From JAICJR01 sp036491015 (GTDB lineage: Bacteria > Actinomycetota > Thermoleophilia > Solirubrobacterales > Thermoleophilaceae): 9,839 bases of DNA. Below, in pieces: positions 1-7,224 of this stretch. A model generated the notes under the pieces. It did not search any database. It had not been told where the DNA came from and saw only the letters and a list, made by a program, of their open reading frames with translations. Within the stretch, counting starts at the first letter, position 1. Each line of letters starts with the position of its first letter. The stretch is taken from positions 1-9,839 of the forward strand of contig DASXCV010000124.1 in the NCBI GenBank assembly GCA_036491015.1, given 5' to 3'. A program made the position numbers and the translations under genes.

Positions 1-1233
1 AGCCGCGACGCGCCCTCGCCGCGCATTCGCCGGCGCGTGGGACTGGCGGCCGCCGGCTTCGCGGTGCTGGTTCCGCTCGTGGCGTTCACCTCCGTCGCGT
101 TCAGCCAGCGCGGGCTCACGGGCACGATCTCGAACCGCTTCCACGACCTCACGAGCGAGACGGCCTCGACCTCCGGCGGCCCGCAGCGCCTCACGCAGAC
201 CTCTTCCTCGCGCGGCCGCTACTGGCGCAACGCCGAACACGTCTTCGCGGCCCATCCGCTGGACGGCACCGGCGCGGGAACGTTCGGCACGGCGCGGCTG
301 CGCTACCGCAAGGACGTGCTGGTGGCGCGCCACGCGCACGGCTTCTTCGCCCAGACGCTGTCCGACCTGGGCGTCGTCGGGCTGCTCGTGATCCTCGCGT
401 TCACGGCCGCGTGGCTCGCGGCGGTGTTCCGCACCACGGGCGGCCGGCTGCGCTTCTGGCGGCCCCGGCCCGGCGGCTCCGTGCCATGGGACGCCGAGCG
501 CGTGGGCGTGACCGCGCTCGCGCTGTCCGCCCTTGTGTTCGGGCTGCACTCGTCGATCGACTGGACCTGGTTCGTGCCTGGCTGCGCGGTGCTCGGGATC
601 TTCACGGCAGGCTTCGTCGCGGGCCGAGGACCGGTGACCGTGGTAGCCGCCGCCGGGGGCGGCGTCGCGCTCGCCCGCTCGGGCCCGCAGCTGCCGCACG
701 ACATCCGCGGCTGGCTGCTGCCCAAGGACCACGCGCGCGCGGGCGCGGCCGTGGCGGTCGCCCTCGTGGCGGTGCTGTGCGCCTGGGCGATCGACCAGCC
801 CGAGCGCTCCGACTCGGCCACCAACGACGCCCTTGCGCTCGTCGCCCAGGGACACTTCCAGGCGGCGCTGTCGGAGGCCGACCACGCGCACAACCTCAAC
901 CCGCTCTCGCCCAAGCCGCTGCTCGTGCGTGCCGCGGTGCAGGACTCGGCGGGCGACCACCAGGCGGCGCTCACCACGCTCGAGGCGGCGGTGATCGAGC
1001 AGCCGAGCAACCCGCAGCTGTGGATGAAGCTCGCCGACTACCAGCTCAACACGATGCACCAGCCGCGCGCCGCGCTTGCGTCGCTCGGGGCCGCGCTCTA
1101 CCTCGATCCGCTCGAGCAGTCCGCGCAGCAGCAGTTCCTGCAGGCGAGCGCCGCGGCCCGCGGCGGGAAGGTGAAGCACCATCCGAGCGGCTCGCCCAGC
1201 GCGGGCGGGCTCGCGCCGTCACCCGGCGAGTAA
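1..1233 (+). CDS. O-antigen ligase/polymerase (Wzy_C-type) membrane protein with C-terminal TPRs, 5'-truncated
   Basis: The frame is open from base 1, so the gene starts left of the window; the GTG at 37 is an internal codon or a late alternative start. Seen: a hydrophobic segment near the left edge, then an extracytoplasmic-looking stretch containing GTGAGTFG and a HAHGFFAQTLSDLG motif. This is the usual ending of the Wzy_C/O-antigen ligase domain, including its conserved His. Three more hydrophobic helices follow (about bases 370-430, 510-625 and 740-795). The last part, about bases 815-1170, has helical repeats of TPR type (GHFQAALSEADHAHNLNP, GDHQAALTTLEAAV, then a repeat ending ALYLDP), then a low-complexity Ser/Gly/Pro tail. 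Family knowledge: such proteins transfer or polymerise lipid-linked glycans at the outer face of the membrane, which fits the sugar-phosphate transferase at 2991-4478. Substrate unknown. The gene is convergent with the next one, with 9 bases between them. Confidence 0.82.
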   Translation, partial: SRDAPSPRIRRRVGLAAAGFAVLVPLVAFTSVAFSQRGLTGTISNRFHDLTSETASTSGGPQRLTQTSSSRGRYWRNAEHVFAAHPLDGTGAGTFGTARLRYRKDVLVARHAHGFFAQTLSDLGVVGLLVILAFTAAWLAAVFRTTGGRLRFWRPRPGGSVPWDAERVGVTALALSALVFGLHSSIDWTWFVPGCAVLGIFTAGFVAGRGPVTVVAAAGGGVALARSGPQLPHDIRGWLLPKDHARAGAAVAVALVAVLCAWAIDQPERSDSATNDALALVAQGHFQAALSEADHAHNLNPLSPKPLLVRAAVQDSAGDHQAALTTLEAAVIEQPSNPQLWMKLADYQLNTMHQPRAALASLGAALYLDPLEQSAQQQFLQASAAARGGKVKHHPSGSPSAGGLAPSPGE

Positions 1234-1242
1234 TCCGGGGCG

Positions 1243-1827
1243 TCAGCGACGCGCGGTCGCGAGCAGCGTGCCCTTCTCCCTGCGAATCGAGCGCACGTCG
1301 TAACCGAGCTCGCCGAGCATCCTCACGAGCGAGCGCTTGGTGTAGAAGCGCAGGTGCGGCGAGAGCGGGTCGAAGCCGTTGTCGAAGCCGCGCAGGAGCA
1401 GCCTGAGCCCCGTCAGGCGCGAGTGGGCGGGCGTGGTGACCGCCAGCGTGCCGCCCGGGCGCAGCACGCGCCGGATCTCCGAGAGCAGGAGCTGGGTGTC
1501 GCGGATGTGCTCGAGCGTCTCGGCGCAGAGCACGAGGTCGAACTGCGAGTCCTCGAGCGGCAGGTCGGCGTCCGGAGCGAGCTCGACGAGCTGGATGTCC
1601 GAATCGAGCCGCCTGCCCGCGCGCTCGAGCGCGAGCGGGGAGACGTCGGCCGCGAACAGCTTGAGGGCGTCGAGCTCGGCGGTGAGGCGGCCGTCGCCGC
1701 AGCCCACGTCGAGCGCCCGCTCGGCCTGGCCGAGCGAATGCACGAACGTGACTATGTGCGCGGGCGGCCGGGTGCTGCCGAATTCGGGCACCAGCTCCCA
1801 GAGCTCGTCGTCGTAACGGCTCGCCAT
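1243..1827 (-). CDS. Class I SAM-dependent methyltransferase
   Basis: A 194-aa protein with a Rossmann methyltransferase core. Motif I ALDVGCGDGR (residues 38-47) binds SAM. An acidic loop follows at D61 in AADVSPLALERA, the post-motif FDLVLCAETLEHI lies at 96-108, and RVLRPGGTLAVTTP at 120-133 is the typical strand before the product side. The C-terminal HLRFYTKRSL..MLGELGYDV is common in small methyltransferases from polysaccharide clusters. The frame is open up to 1881, but I place the start at the ATG at 1827: AGGGAGA lies about 6 bases upstream and the protein then begins MASRYDDELW, whereas the upstream extension lacks family character. It is divergent from the CGNR gene with 68 bases between, and convergent with the ligase-like gene. 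The acceptor (sugar, lipid or small molecule) cannot be read from the sequence. Confidence 0.85.
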   Translation of the reverse strand: MASRYDDELWELVPEFGSTRPPAHIVTFVHSLGQAERALDVGCGDGRLTAELDALKLFAADVSPLALERAGRRLDSDIQLVELAPDADLPLEDSQFDLVLCAETLEHIRDTQLLLSEIRRVLRPGGTLAVTTPAHSRLTGLRLLLRGFDNGFDPLSPHLRFYTKRSLVRMLGELGYDVRSIRREKGTLLATARR

Positions 1828-1881
1828 CCGTGTTCTCCCTCTCCCTGCGTCACCACCCAAGTCAATTAGGAGGTAACGCAC

Positions 1882-1887
1882 TAGACT
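1882..1887 (+). promoter_or_regulatory. Candidate -10 box (TAGACT) for the CGNR gene
   Basis: TAGACT matches the TANNNT form of the actinobacterial -10 box and ends 8 bases before the ATG at 1896, so transcription would begin within a few bases of the start codon. The -35 at normal spacing (AAGTCA, 1859-1864) is poor. An AGGAGG at 1868-1873 is too far from the ATG to act as its ribosome site. This is inference from spacing and similarity only. Confidence 0.35.
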
Positions 1888-1895
1888 TGGAGAGG

Positions 1896-2447
1896 ATGAC
1901 AGACGAACTGACGACGACTCCCCCCGGCGTGAAGCTGATCGAGGACTTCGTGAACACGAACGAGCTCGACGAGACGGACGGCGAGCACCTTCCGGACCCC
2001 GACGCGCTCGGCTCGTGGCTGAGCGAGCGGGATCTGCTGCCCGCGGGAGCCGTCGTGAGCAGTGAGGATCTGGCGCGCGCCCTGCGCGTGCGCGAGGCGC
2101 TGCGGGCGCTGCTCCTGGTGAACAACGGCGGCCCCCTCGACTCTTCCGCGGTGGGCACGCTGAACGCCGCCGCCGACGAGTCGCGCCTGCGCGTGAGCTT
2201 CTCCCCCGGCGGCGCCGAGCTCGTGCCCGACGAGCCGGACGTGCCCGGCGCGCTGTCCCGGATCCTGGCCGTGGCCTACACGGCGATGGCCGACGAGAGC
2301 TGGGAGCGGCTCAAGGCCTGCCGCCTCGACGACTGCCAGTGGGCCTTCTACGACCAGTCGAAGAACCGCTCACGCACCTGGTGCAGCATGAAGGTCTGCG
2401 GCAACCGCGCGAAGGCGCGGGCATACCGCGAGCGCCAGCGCGGCTAG
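1896..2447 (+). CDS. CGNR zinc-finger protein (ABATE-domain family regulator)
   Basis: A 183-aa protein. Residues 10-130 match the general form of the ABATE-type N-terminal domain (LIEDFVNT early on, then the helix LARALRVREALRALL at 59-73). The C-terminal 140-183 is a CGNR zinc finger with C142-x4-C147 and C163-x4-C168, the second pair forming the name motif CGNR at 168-171, followed by a basic helix (RAKARAYRERQR). Family knowledge: these are taken to be stress- or metabolite-responsive DNA-binding regulators in actinobacteria; ligand and targets are unknown here. The start at 1896 is chosen because the family-like sequence begins there and a candidate -10 lies just upstream; an in-frame ATG at 1830 would overlap the divergent methyltransferase start region. 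The stop is 4 bases from that of the convergent acetyltransferase. Confidence 0.88.
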   Translation: MTDELTTTPPGVKLIEDFVNTNELDETDGEHLPDPDALGSWLSERDLLPAGAVVSSEDLARALRVREALRALLLVNNGGPLDSSAVGTLNAAADESRLRVSFSPGGAELVPDEPDVPGALSRILAVAYTAMADESWERLKACRLDDCQWAFYDQSKNRSRTWCSMKVCGNRAKARAYRERQRG

Positions 2448-2451
2448 TACC

Positions 2452-2949
2452 TCAGCGCTCGCCGGGCAGGAGCGAGAACATCGTGATGTCCACGCGCTTG
2501 CCCTTCATCTCGGTGAACGAGCGCAAGAGGCCCTCGCGCGTGAAGCCGGCCCGTTCCGCCACGCGCTCTGACGCCACGTTGCCCGGCAGCGTGTGGAGCT
2601 GGATGCGCGCGAGTGCGAGCTCCTCGAATCCCCAGGCGCACAGGAGGCGCAGCGCTCGCGTGGTGAGGCCACGCCCGCGCGCAGGGGCGGCGAGCCAGTA
2701 GCCCACGTCCCCGACGCCCGGCGCGGGCTGACGCAGGCCTATGGCACCGATGAGCGAGTCATCGACCGCGCCCGCGATCACGAGCGACATCTCGTGGCCC
2801 TCACCGCGCTGTGCGCCACGGACAAACGACCACGCGTTGTCCTCGGTGTACGGCGAGGGCACGTTGGTCCAGCGCGGGATCTCCGGGTCCTGGCACGCTT
2901 CGAATATCGCCGGCGCGTCCTCCTCACGCGGGAGGCGCAGCATCACCAC
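2452..2949 (-). CDS. GNAT-family N-acetyltransferase (RimJ/RimL-like)
   Basis: About 165 aa with the GNAT fold signature: an N-terminal LRLPREEDAPAIFEACQDPEI, a central strand IGAIGLRQ, GDVGYWLAAPARGRGLTTRAL at 80-100 (the RGRGLTT acetyl-CoA pyrophosphate loop at 91-97), and LPGNVASERVAERAGFTREG at 121-140, the RimJ/RimL-type Asn/Ala motif. Family knowledge: transfers acetyl from acetyl-CoA to an amine, often a protein N-terminus or small molecule; substrate unknown. The start is uncertain. GTG 2949, GTG 2946 and ATG 2943 are possible, but family-like sequence (PFPAEPLTDG) continues upstream in frame to about 2980 without an ATG, GTG or TTG near the previous stop. A CTG start coupled to the sugar-transferase stop at 2991 is therefore possible. 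It lies just downstream of, and on the same strand as, that gene and is probably cotranscribed. Confidence 0.82.
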   Translation of the reverse strand: MVMLRLPREEDAPAIFEACQDPEIPRWTNVPSPYTEDNAWSFVRGAQRGEGHEMSLVIAGAVDDSLIGAIGLRQPAPGVGDVGYWLAAPARGRGLTTRALRLLCAWGFEELALARIQLHTLPGNVASERVAERAGFTREGLLRSFTEMKGKRVDITMFSLLPGER

Positions 2950-2990
2950 ACCGTCCGTCAGCGGCTCGGCGGGAAACGGTGGCCGATCGC

Positions 2991-4478
2991 CTACCAGGCG
3001 CCCTTGGCCTTGATCACGGCCGGGATGGTCTTCAGCAGGATGCTGAGGTCGAGGAACACCGACCAGTTCTCGAGGTACAGGAAGTCGAGCCGCACGAGCT
3101 CGTCGAAGTCGAGCTCCGAGCGCCCGGACACCTGCCACAGCCCTGTGAGCCCCGGCAGCACGAGGTAGCGCTTGCGGTGCCAGTCGGCGAGGCGGTCGAA
3201 GTCGCGCTGCGGCAGCGGCCGCGGGCCGACCAGCGACATCTCGCCACGCAGCACGTTGAAGAGCTGGGGCAGCTCGTCGAGCGACCAGCGCCGCAGGAAC
3301 TGCCCGACCGCGGTCACGCGCGGGTCGCGCTTGATCTTGAAGATCGCGCCGCCCATCTCGTTGTGCTTCTCGAGTTCCGACTGCCGGTTCTCGGCGTCCT
3401 CGTACATCGTGCGGAACTTGAGGCACGGGAACGGCTCGCCCGCGATGCCGGGCCGCATCGAGCGGTAGATCACGCCGCCGCGCGAGGTGAGCTTCACGGC
3501 CAGTGCGCTGAGCAGCATCACCGGCGAGAAGAGCACCAGGAGCAGCACCGACCCGACGATGTCGAACATGCGCTTCAGGTACCAGTCCACGCCGTCGAAC
3601 ACCGGCGGCTTGAGCTCGAACAGGGGCAGCGTCTGGCCGGGCACGAACTCCACCCGGTCCATGAGGATCTCCATCGTGGACGGGGCCACGCGCACGCGCA
3701 CGCCGTGGCGGTGGCAGCGGTCCACCAGCTCGACCGCCTCGCTCTGCGGGAAGTCCGGGTCGGCGATCAGCACCTCGTCGATGTCGCCGAAGTAGCGGTC
3801 GAGCTGCTCGAGCGGGCCGAGGTTGCGCAGGCCGTTCTCGGGCAGCGGCGTGAGCGAGACGAAGCCCACCGGCTTCACCTCCGGATGCTTGCCGCCGCCG
3901 AGCGCCGCGGCCACCTCCTGGATGTGCGGCCCGGAGCCCACGAGCACCGCCCGGCGCCGGTAGCCGGCCGCGCGCAGCAGCGCGCCGCTCGCCTCCTCGA
4001 AGGTCCAGCGGAACGCCGACACGTAGATGAGCGCGAAGAACAGCGACCCGTAGAAGATGTAGTACGAGCTGAACTGGCCGCCCTCGACCACCGCGTAGAT
4101 CAGCGACACGATCATCACCTGGAACAGCGACCCGATCACGCGCGCGGAGCCAGGCCGGATCGCGCGCGGGCCGTACAGGCGAGAGCGAGCGAACAGCAGG
4201 ATCGTGACGAGGCAGGCGAGTGGCGCGACGTTCCAGGCCTGGTGGAACGAGAGCGTGAGGTCCGACTTGCCGCGCAGCGCGGCCTTCACCTCGAGCGCCG
4301 TCCAGATCGCGAGGAACAGGCCCACGATGTCGAGCGTGACGAGAACCGCGACGCGGATCATCGCGCGACCGGTTTCCAGGCGCAGGAGCAACGGCTTACG
4401 TGCCCGCACATCGCGCGGTGGGAGCACGACGGGAGCCGACTTCACCTCTTCAAGATGTCTCACTAGCCCATTGGCCAT
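2991..4478 (-). CDS. Polyprenyl glycosylphosphotransferase (undecaprenyl-phosphate sugar-1-phosphate transferase)
   Basis: A 495-aa protein, the usual length for two-part WbaP/CpsE-like enzymes. Residues 40-160 hold about four membrane helices. Residues 175-290 form a Rossmann-like domain starting RRAVLVGSGPHIQEVAAAL. A further hydrophobic segment (304-328) leads into the catalytic bacterial sugar transferase domain, with LKFRTM (353-358), a SLDELPQLFNVLRGEMSLVG stretch (399-418) holding the Asp401-Glu402 dyad expected for the phosphoglycosyl transferase covalent mechanism, GPRP (418-421) and LPGLTGLWQVSGRS (441-454). Reaction: sugar-1-phosphate from a nucleotide sugar to undecaprenyl phosphate on the cytoplasmic face, the first step of exopolysaccharide or capsule assembly. 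Sugar specificity is not readable. The ATG at 4478 has GGCGAG just upstream. It fits with the ligase-like gene at 1-1233 as part of a glycan pathway. Confidence 0.93.
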   Translation of the reverse strand: MANGLVRHLEEVKSAPVVLPPRDVRARKPLLLRLETGRAMIRVAVLVTLDIVGLFLAIWTALEVKAALRGKSDLTLSFHQAWNVAPLACLVTILLFARSRLYGPRAIRPGSARVIGSLFQVMIVSLIYAVVEGGQFSSYYIFYGSLFFALIYVSAFRWTFEEASGALLRAAGYRRRAVLVGSGPHIQEVAAALGGGKHPEVKPVGFVSLTPLPENGLRNLGPLEQLDRYFGDIDEVLIADPDFPQSEAVELVDRCHRHGVRVRVAPSTMEILMDRVEFVPGQTLPLFELKPPVFDGVDWYLKRMFDIVGSVLLLVLFSPVMLLSALAVKLTSRGGVIYRSMRPGIAGEPFPCLKFRTMYEDAENRQSELEKHNEMGGAIFKIKRDPRVTAVGQFLRRWSLDELPQLFNVLRGEMSLVGPRPLPQRDFDRLADWHRKRYLVLPGLTGLWQVSGRSELDFDELVRLDFLYLENWSVFLDLSILLKTIPAVIKAKGAW

Positions 4479-4729
4479 TCTCGCCCTGCTCGTGAAAACC
4501 TGTCCGGCGCAGAAATGTATCGGTGCGCACGCAATTGCGAGCGCGCTGCCGCCGCATTTGAGCAGTTACGACTCTAGAGCCTCGGGATCCAGGGAGCCCC
4601 CCGTTTGCGGGAGGTGCTCGCCTCTGGAGGTCGGCCAGGACCAAATGGAGTAGACCGCGAACGGAGCGGAGACTGTTCCGAACGTACCTCGGACCCGTCG
4701 ATTTCGCCAGCGTTCTTTAGGTGAGAGGG
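4479..4729. other. Divergent intergenic region, mostly unassigned
   Basis: About 250 bases between the leftward sugar transferase and the promoter of the rightward FAD enzyme. No convincing ORF or known RNA is visible. It holds a GC-rich hairpin at 4594-4619 (separate entry). I could not find a well-spaced -35/-10 pair for the leftward gene, although its 5' leader must arise here. Confidence 0.5.
4594..4619 (-). other. GC-rich hairpin in the leader of the sugar transferase gene
   Basis: Read on the minus strand, CCTCCCG and CGGGGGG enclose the tetraloop CAAA, giving a 7-bp stem with one G-T wobble. GAGC and GCTC flank it and can add outer pairs. On the plus strand the wobble becomes a C-A mismatch, so the structure is better in the leftward transcript. 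No T-run follows, so it is not a classical terminator. It lies about 115 bases upstream of the ATG at 4478 and could be a leader structure or attenuator; function is inferred only. Confidence 0.35.
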
Positions 4730-4758
4730 TTGACGCCCGGCGGTGCCCGGTGGATGCT
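4730..4758 (+). promoter_or_regulatory. Sigma-70-type promoter, leaderless, for the FAD oxidoreductase gene
   Basis: TTGACG (4730-4735), a 17-base spacer, then GATGCT (4753-4758). The -35 matches consensus at 5 of 6 positions and the -10 at positions 2, 3 and 6. Only 7 bases separate the -10 from the ATG at 4766, so the transcript should begin at or within a base or two of the start codon. This also argues against the earlier in-frame GTG at 4721, which would lie upstream of the promoter. Confidence 0.6.
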
Positions 4759-4765
4759 CGCCGCT

Positions 4766-5971
4766 ATGGACTCATACGACGCGATCGTGGTGGGCGCGAG
4801 CACGGCCGGTTGCACGGCGGCGCGCTTCCTCGCCTTCGCGGGCGCGCGCGTGGCGCTCGTTGAGAAGCGGCCCGACCCCGACGCGTACAAGACGGTCTGC
4901 ACCCACTTCATCCAGCCGAGCGGGACGCCGAGCATCGAGCACCTCGGGCTCGCGCCGCTCATCGAGGAGCGCGGCGCCGTCCGCAACAGCATCGACCTGT
5001 GGACGCCCTACAGCGGCTGGATCCGGCCGCCCCGCGAGTTCGGCTACGGCTACAACGTCACGCGCCGCACGCTCGACCCGATCCTGCGGAAGCTGGCGGC
5101 CGACACCCCGGGCGTGGACTTCATGCCCGGGCAGAACGTGGTCGCGCTGCGCGGGAACGGCCGCGTGTCGGGCGTGGAGCTCGAGGACAGCTCGCACGCG
5201 CGGCACTCGCTTGACGCGCGGCTTGTGGTGGCCGCCGACGGGCGCGACTCCCCGCTCGCGCGGCTCGCCGGCGTGCCCGGCCGGGTGCGGCCGCACCGGC
5301 GCTTCTTCTACTGGGCCTACTGGCGCGGCGTCGAGCCCGCCGGCCCGCGCTCGCGGATGTGGTTCATGGAACCGGACTGCGGCTACACGTTCCCGAACGA
5401 GGACGGGCTCACGATCGTGCTGGCGGCGCCGCACGAGGAGCGGCTGCCCGAGTTCCGAGCCGACCTCGAGGGCGCGTACTCGCGCTTCGTCGCCGCGCTC
5501 CCGGACGGGCCCGACCTGAGCGGCGCCACGCGCGAGTCGAAGCTGCTCGGCAAGCTGCGCTTGCCCAACGTCATGCGCCCCGCCGCCGCGCGCGGGATGG
5601 CGTTCGTCGGCGACGCCGCCCTGGCGAGCGACCCGCTCTGGGGCGTGGGCTGCGGCTGGGCCTTCCAGAGTGCGGAGTGGCTGGCCGAGGAGGTCGGGCC
5701 CGCGCTCGGCTCTGGCGGCGACGCTGACGCCGGGCTCGAGCGCTACCGCAAGCTCCACCGCCGCCGGCTCGGCGCCCACCACTTCCTGATCGCCGATCTC
5801 GCGACCGGCCGGCGCGCCAACCCGTTCGAGCAGGCGATGTTCCGCGCGGCCGCGCACGACCCGAAGGTCTATGCCGCTTTTGAGGCGGTGGGCGCGCGCC
5901 GCAAGTCGCCGGCGTCGATGTTCGACCCGCGCACGCTCGGGCGGATGCTGTTGACCGAAAAAACCCGCTAG
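4766..5971 (+). CDS. FAD-dependent oxidoreductase (geranylgeranyl reductase / FAD monooxygenase-like)
   Basis: A 401-aa protein with the three marks of the group 1 flavoprotein fold. Residues 4-34 form the beta-alpha-beta dinucleotide site (YDAIVVGASTAGCTAARFLA, ending ALVEK with Glu for the ribose). Residues 152-165 carry the middle DG motif (RLVVAADGRDSPLA). Residues 277-290 carry the second FAD motif (GMAFVGDAALASDP), followed by GVGCGWAFQSAEWLAEEV. KTVCTHFIQPSGTPSIEHLGL (42-62) is typical of actinobacterial NAD(P)/FAD-dependent enzymes close to halogenase, hydroxylase and geranylgeranyl reductase families. It probably hydroxylates or reduces a lipid or aromatic substrate; which cannot be told. 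There is no signal peptide or membrane helix. The start at 4766 is supported by the promoter 7 bases upstream and by the FAD motif beginning at once. The sigma-factor gene follows after 74 bases on the same strand. Confidence 0.88.
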   Translation: MDSYDAIVVGASTAGCTAARFLAFAGARVALVEKRPDPDAYKTVCTHFIQPSGTPSIEHLGLAPLIEERGAVRNSIDLWTPYSGWIRPPREFGYGYNVTRRTLDPILRKLAADTPGVDFMPGQNVVALRGNGRVSGVELEDSSHARHSLDARLVVAADGRDSPLARLAGVPGRVRPHRRFFYWAYWRGVEPAGPRSRMWFMEPDCGYTFPNEDGLTIVLAAPHEERLPEFRADLEGAYSRFVAALPDGPDLSGATRESKLLGKLRLPNVMRPAAARGMAFVGDAALASDPLWGVGCGWAFQSAEWLAEEVGPALGSGGDADAGLERYRKLHRRRLGAHHFLIADLATGRRANPFEQAMFRAAAHDPKVYAAFEAVGARRKSPASMFDPRTLGRMLLTEKTR

Positions 5972-5999
5972 TAGCGACCTTTTGACGCCGCCTGGTGTA

Positions 6000-6028
6000 T
6001 TGCCGGGGGGCGAAACCGACCGCATTCT
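6000..6028 (+). promoter_or_regulatory. Candidate promoter of the sigma-factor fusion gene
   Basis: TTGCCG (6000-6005), a 17-base spacer, then CATTCT (6023-6028), ending 17 bases before the ATG at 6046. The implied leader is about 10 bases and includes AGGGGA directly against the start codon. The spacing is ideal and the sequence match moderate. Read-through from the FAD gene is also possible. Confidence 0.4.
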
Positions 6029-6045
6029 GGACTTCCGGCAGGGGA

Positions 6046-7224
6046 ATGCAGGAAGCGATCCGACATGGAGGTCGGGCGGCGGACAGTCGCCCCACGCGCG
6101 AGCAGATCGAGCCCGCGGCGCGCGCGCTCGTGGAGCGCCACAGCGTGCAGCTGATCGCTGCCGCGCGGCGCTACTCGCTGAGCGCCGAGGACGCGGAGGA
6201 CGCCTTCCAGCGCGGCCTCGAGATCCTGCTCACGCACGCGCCCTCGCTCGCCGAGGACGACCTCGTGCCGTGGCTCAAGACGGTGGTCAAGCACGAGGCG
6301 TTCGCGATCCGCAAGCAGCGCCAGCGCGCGGAGATCGTCGGCAACTCCGAGTTCGTCGCGGGCTACGTGCCCCCCGCGCACGAGCAGGCCGAGCGGCTCG
6401 AGCGGCTGCGCGTGGGCGTCGAGGCGATGAGCCGGCTCAAGCCGCAGGAGGTGCGCTGCCTGCTGCTGCGCGCGGAGGGCTACTCGTACAAGCAGATCTG
6501 CGACGAGACCGGCTGGAGCTATACGAAGGTGAATCGCTGCATCTCGGAGGGGCGGCGCAGCTTCCTGGAGCGCGTGGCCGGGATCGAGTCGGGCGCGGAG
6601 TGCCGGCGGATGGCGCCGCTCTTGTCGCGGCTCGTGGACGGCGAGACGAGCCCCGAGGAGATGGCGCTGCTGCGTCCGCACCTGCGTAGCTGCCTCGCCT
6701 GCCGCGCGACGCTGCGCGACTATCGCGAGGCGCCCGCGCGGGTGGCGGCGTTCGCGCCGCTGCTCGTCACGCCGCACGTGCTCTCCCGCGCGCTGGCACG
6801 CGTGCAGCACCTGTTCGCGCAGCTAGGCGCCCAGAAGACCGCGGCCGTGCTCGCGGTGGCGGCGTCCCTCGCCGGCGGCGGCGCGGCGGCGCTGCACGGC
6901 AGCGGGCATGAGCATCACAAGCCGCGCCCCCCGGTCGCGCGCACGCACGCGCCGGCGCCGAAGAAGCACCCGGTGGCGCATATCGCCCGCACCCGTCCGG
7001 CCGCCCCGCATCGGCGAAAGGCCGTGCACGCACACACCGTGCGGCGCCAGGCGACCGCGCCCGCGCCCGCGCCCGCGCCCGCGCGTGCGAGCTTGCCCCC
7101 GGCGACGATCACGGAACGGGCGAAGGGAACCGTGCAGCCCGAGGCGCGGCCCGTCGCGCCCGCCGAGCAAGTCGGCGGCAACGTCAAAACCTCGCCACAT
7201 TCCACTGGCGAGTTCGGTCCGTAA
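6046..7224 (+). CDS. Sigma-70 family (ECF-like) factor fused to a zf-HC2 anti-sigma zinc finger, a membrane helix and a basic tail
   Basis: A 392-aa protein, about twice the size of a plain ECF sigma factor. Residues 27-95 are sigma region 2 (LIAAARRYSLSAEDAEDAFQRG, then LVPWLKTVVKHEAFAIRKQ). Residues 124-178 are region 4, a helix-turn-helix (LKPQEVRCLLLRAEGYSYKQ, then GWSYTKVNRCISEGRR). Residues 186-223 match the zf-HC2/ZAS zinc finger of anti-sigma factors, with all four ligands in order: C186, then H212-x3-C216-x2-C219 after 25 residues. One hydrophobic helix follows (264-284), then a His/Pro/Ala/Arg-rich low-complexity tail, probably outside the cell. Family knowledge: ZAS domains hold ECF sigmas inactive; here sensor and sigma would share one chain at the membrane. 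The start at 6046 is favoured by promoter position; GTG 5995 would add 17 atypical residues. Signal and regulon are unknown. Confidence 0.87.
   Translation: MQEAIRHGGRAADSRPTREQIEPAARALVERHSVQLIAAARRYSLSAEDAEDAFQRGLEILLTHAPSLAEDDLVPWLKTVVKHEAFAIRKQRQRAEIVGNSEFVAGYVPPAHEQAERLERLRVGVEAMSRLKPQEVRCLLLRAEGYSYKQICDETGWSYTKVNRCISEGRRSFLERVAGIESGAECRRMAPLLSRLVDGETSPEEMALLRPHLRSCLACRATLRDYREAPARVAAFAPLLVTPHVLSRALARVQHLFAQLGAQKTAAVLAVAASLAGGGAAALHGSGHEHHKPRPPVARTHAPAPKKHPVAHIARTRPAAPHRRKAVHAHTVRRQATAPAPAPAPARASLPPATITERAKGTVQPEARPVAPAEQVGGNVKTSPHSTGEFGP
7055..7084 (+). repeat. Tandem hexamer CCGCGC x5
   Basis: Five perfect copies of CCGCGC inside the sigma-fusion gene encode the Ala-Pro run of its extracytoplasmic tail. 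Such a tract can change copy number by slippage in steps of two residues without breaking the frame. Confidence 0.8.

Noticed and set aside
2811..4466. 551-aa rightward open frame opposite the sugar transferase
   Set aside because: The sequence is rich in Arg/His/Glu/Ala without family motifs; it is the antisense shadow of a confidently identified gene.
4571..4591. TCTAGA and GGATCC close together, reminiscent of a cloning polylinker
   Set aside because: The intervening and flanking bases do not match a common vector linker, and the region reads as ordinary chromosomal intergenic DNA; coincidence is more likely.
5982..5987. TTGACG after the FAD gene as a -35 box
   Set aside because: At 17 bases downstream there is only a G-run; TTGCCG at 6000 has a better-spaced -10.
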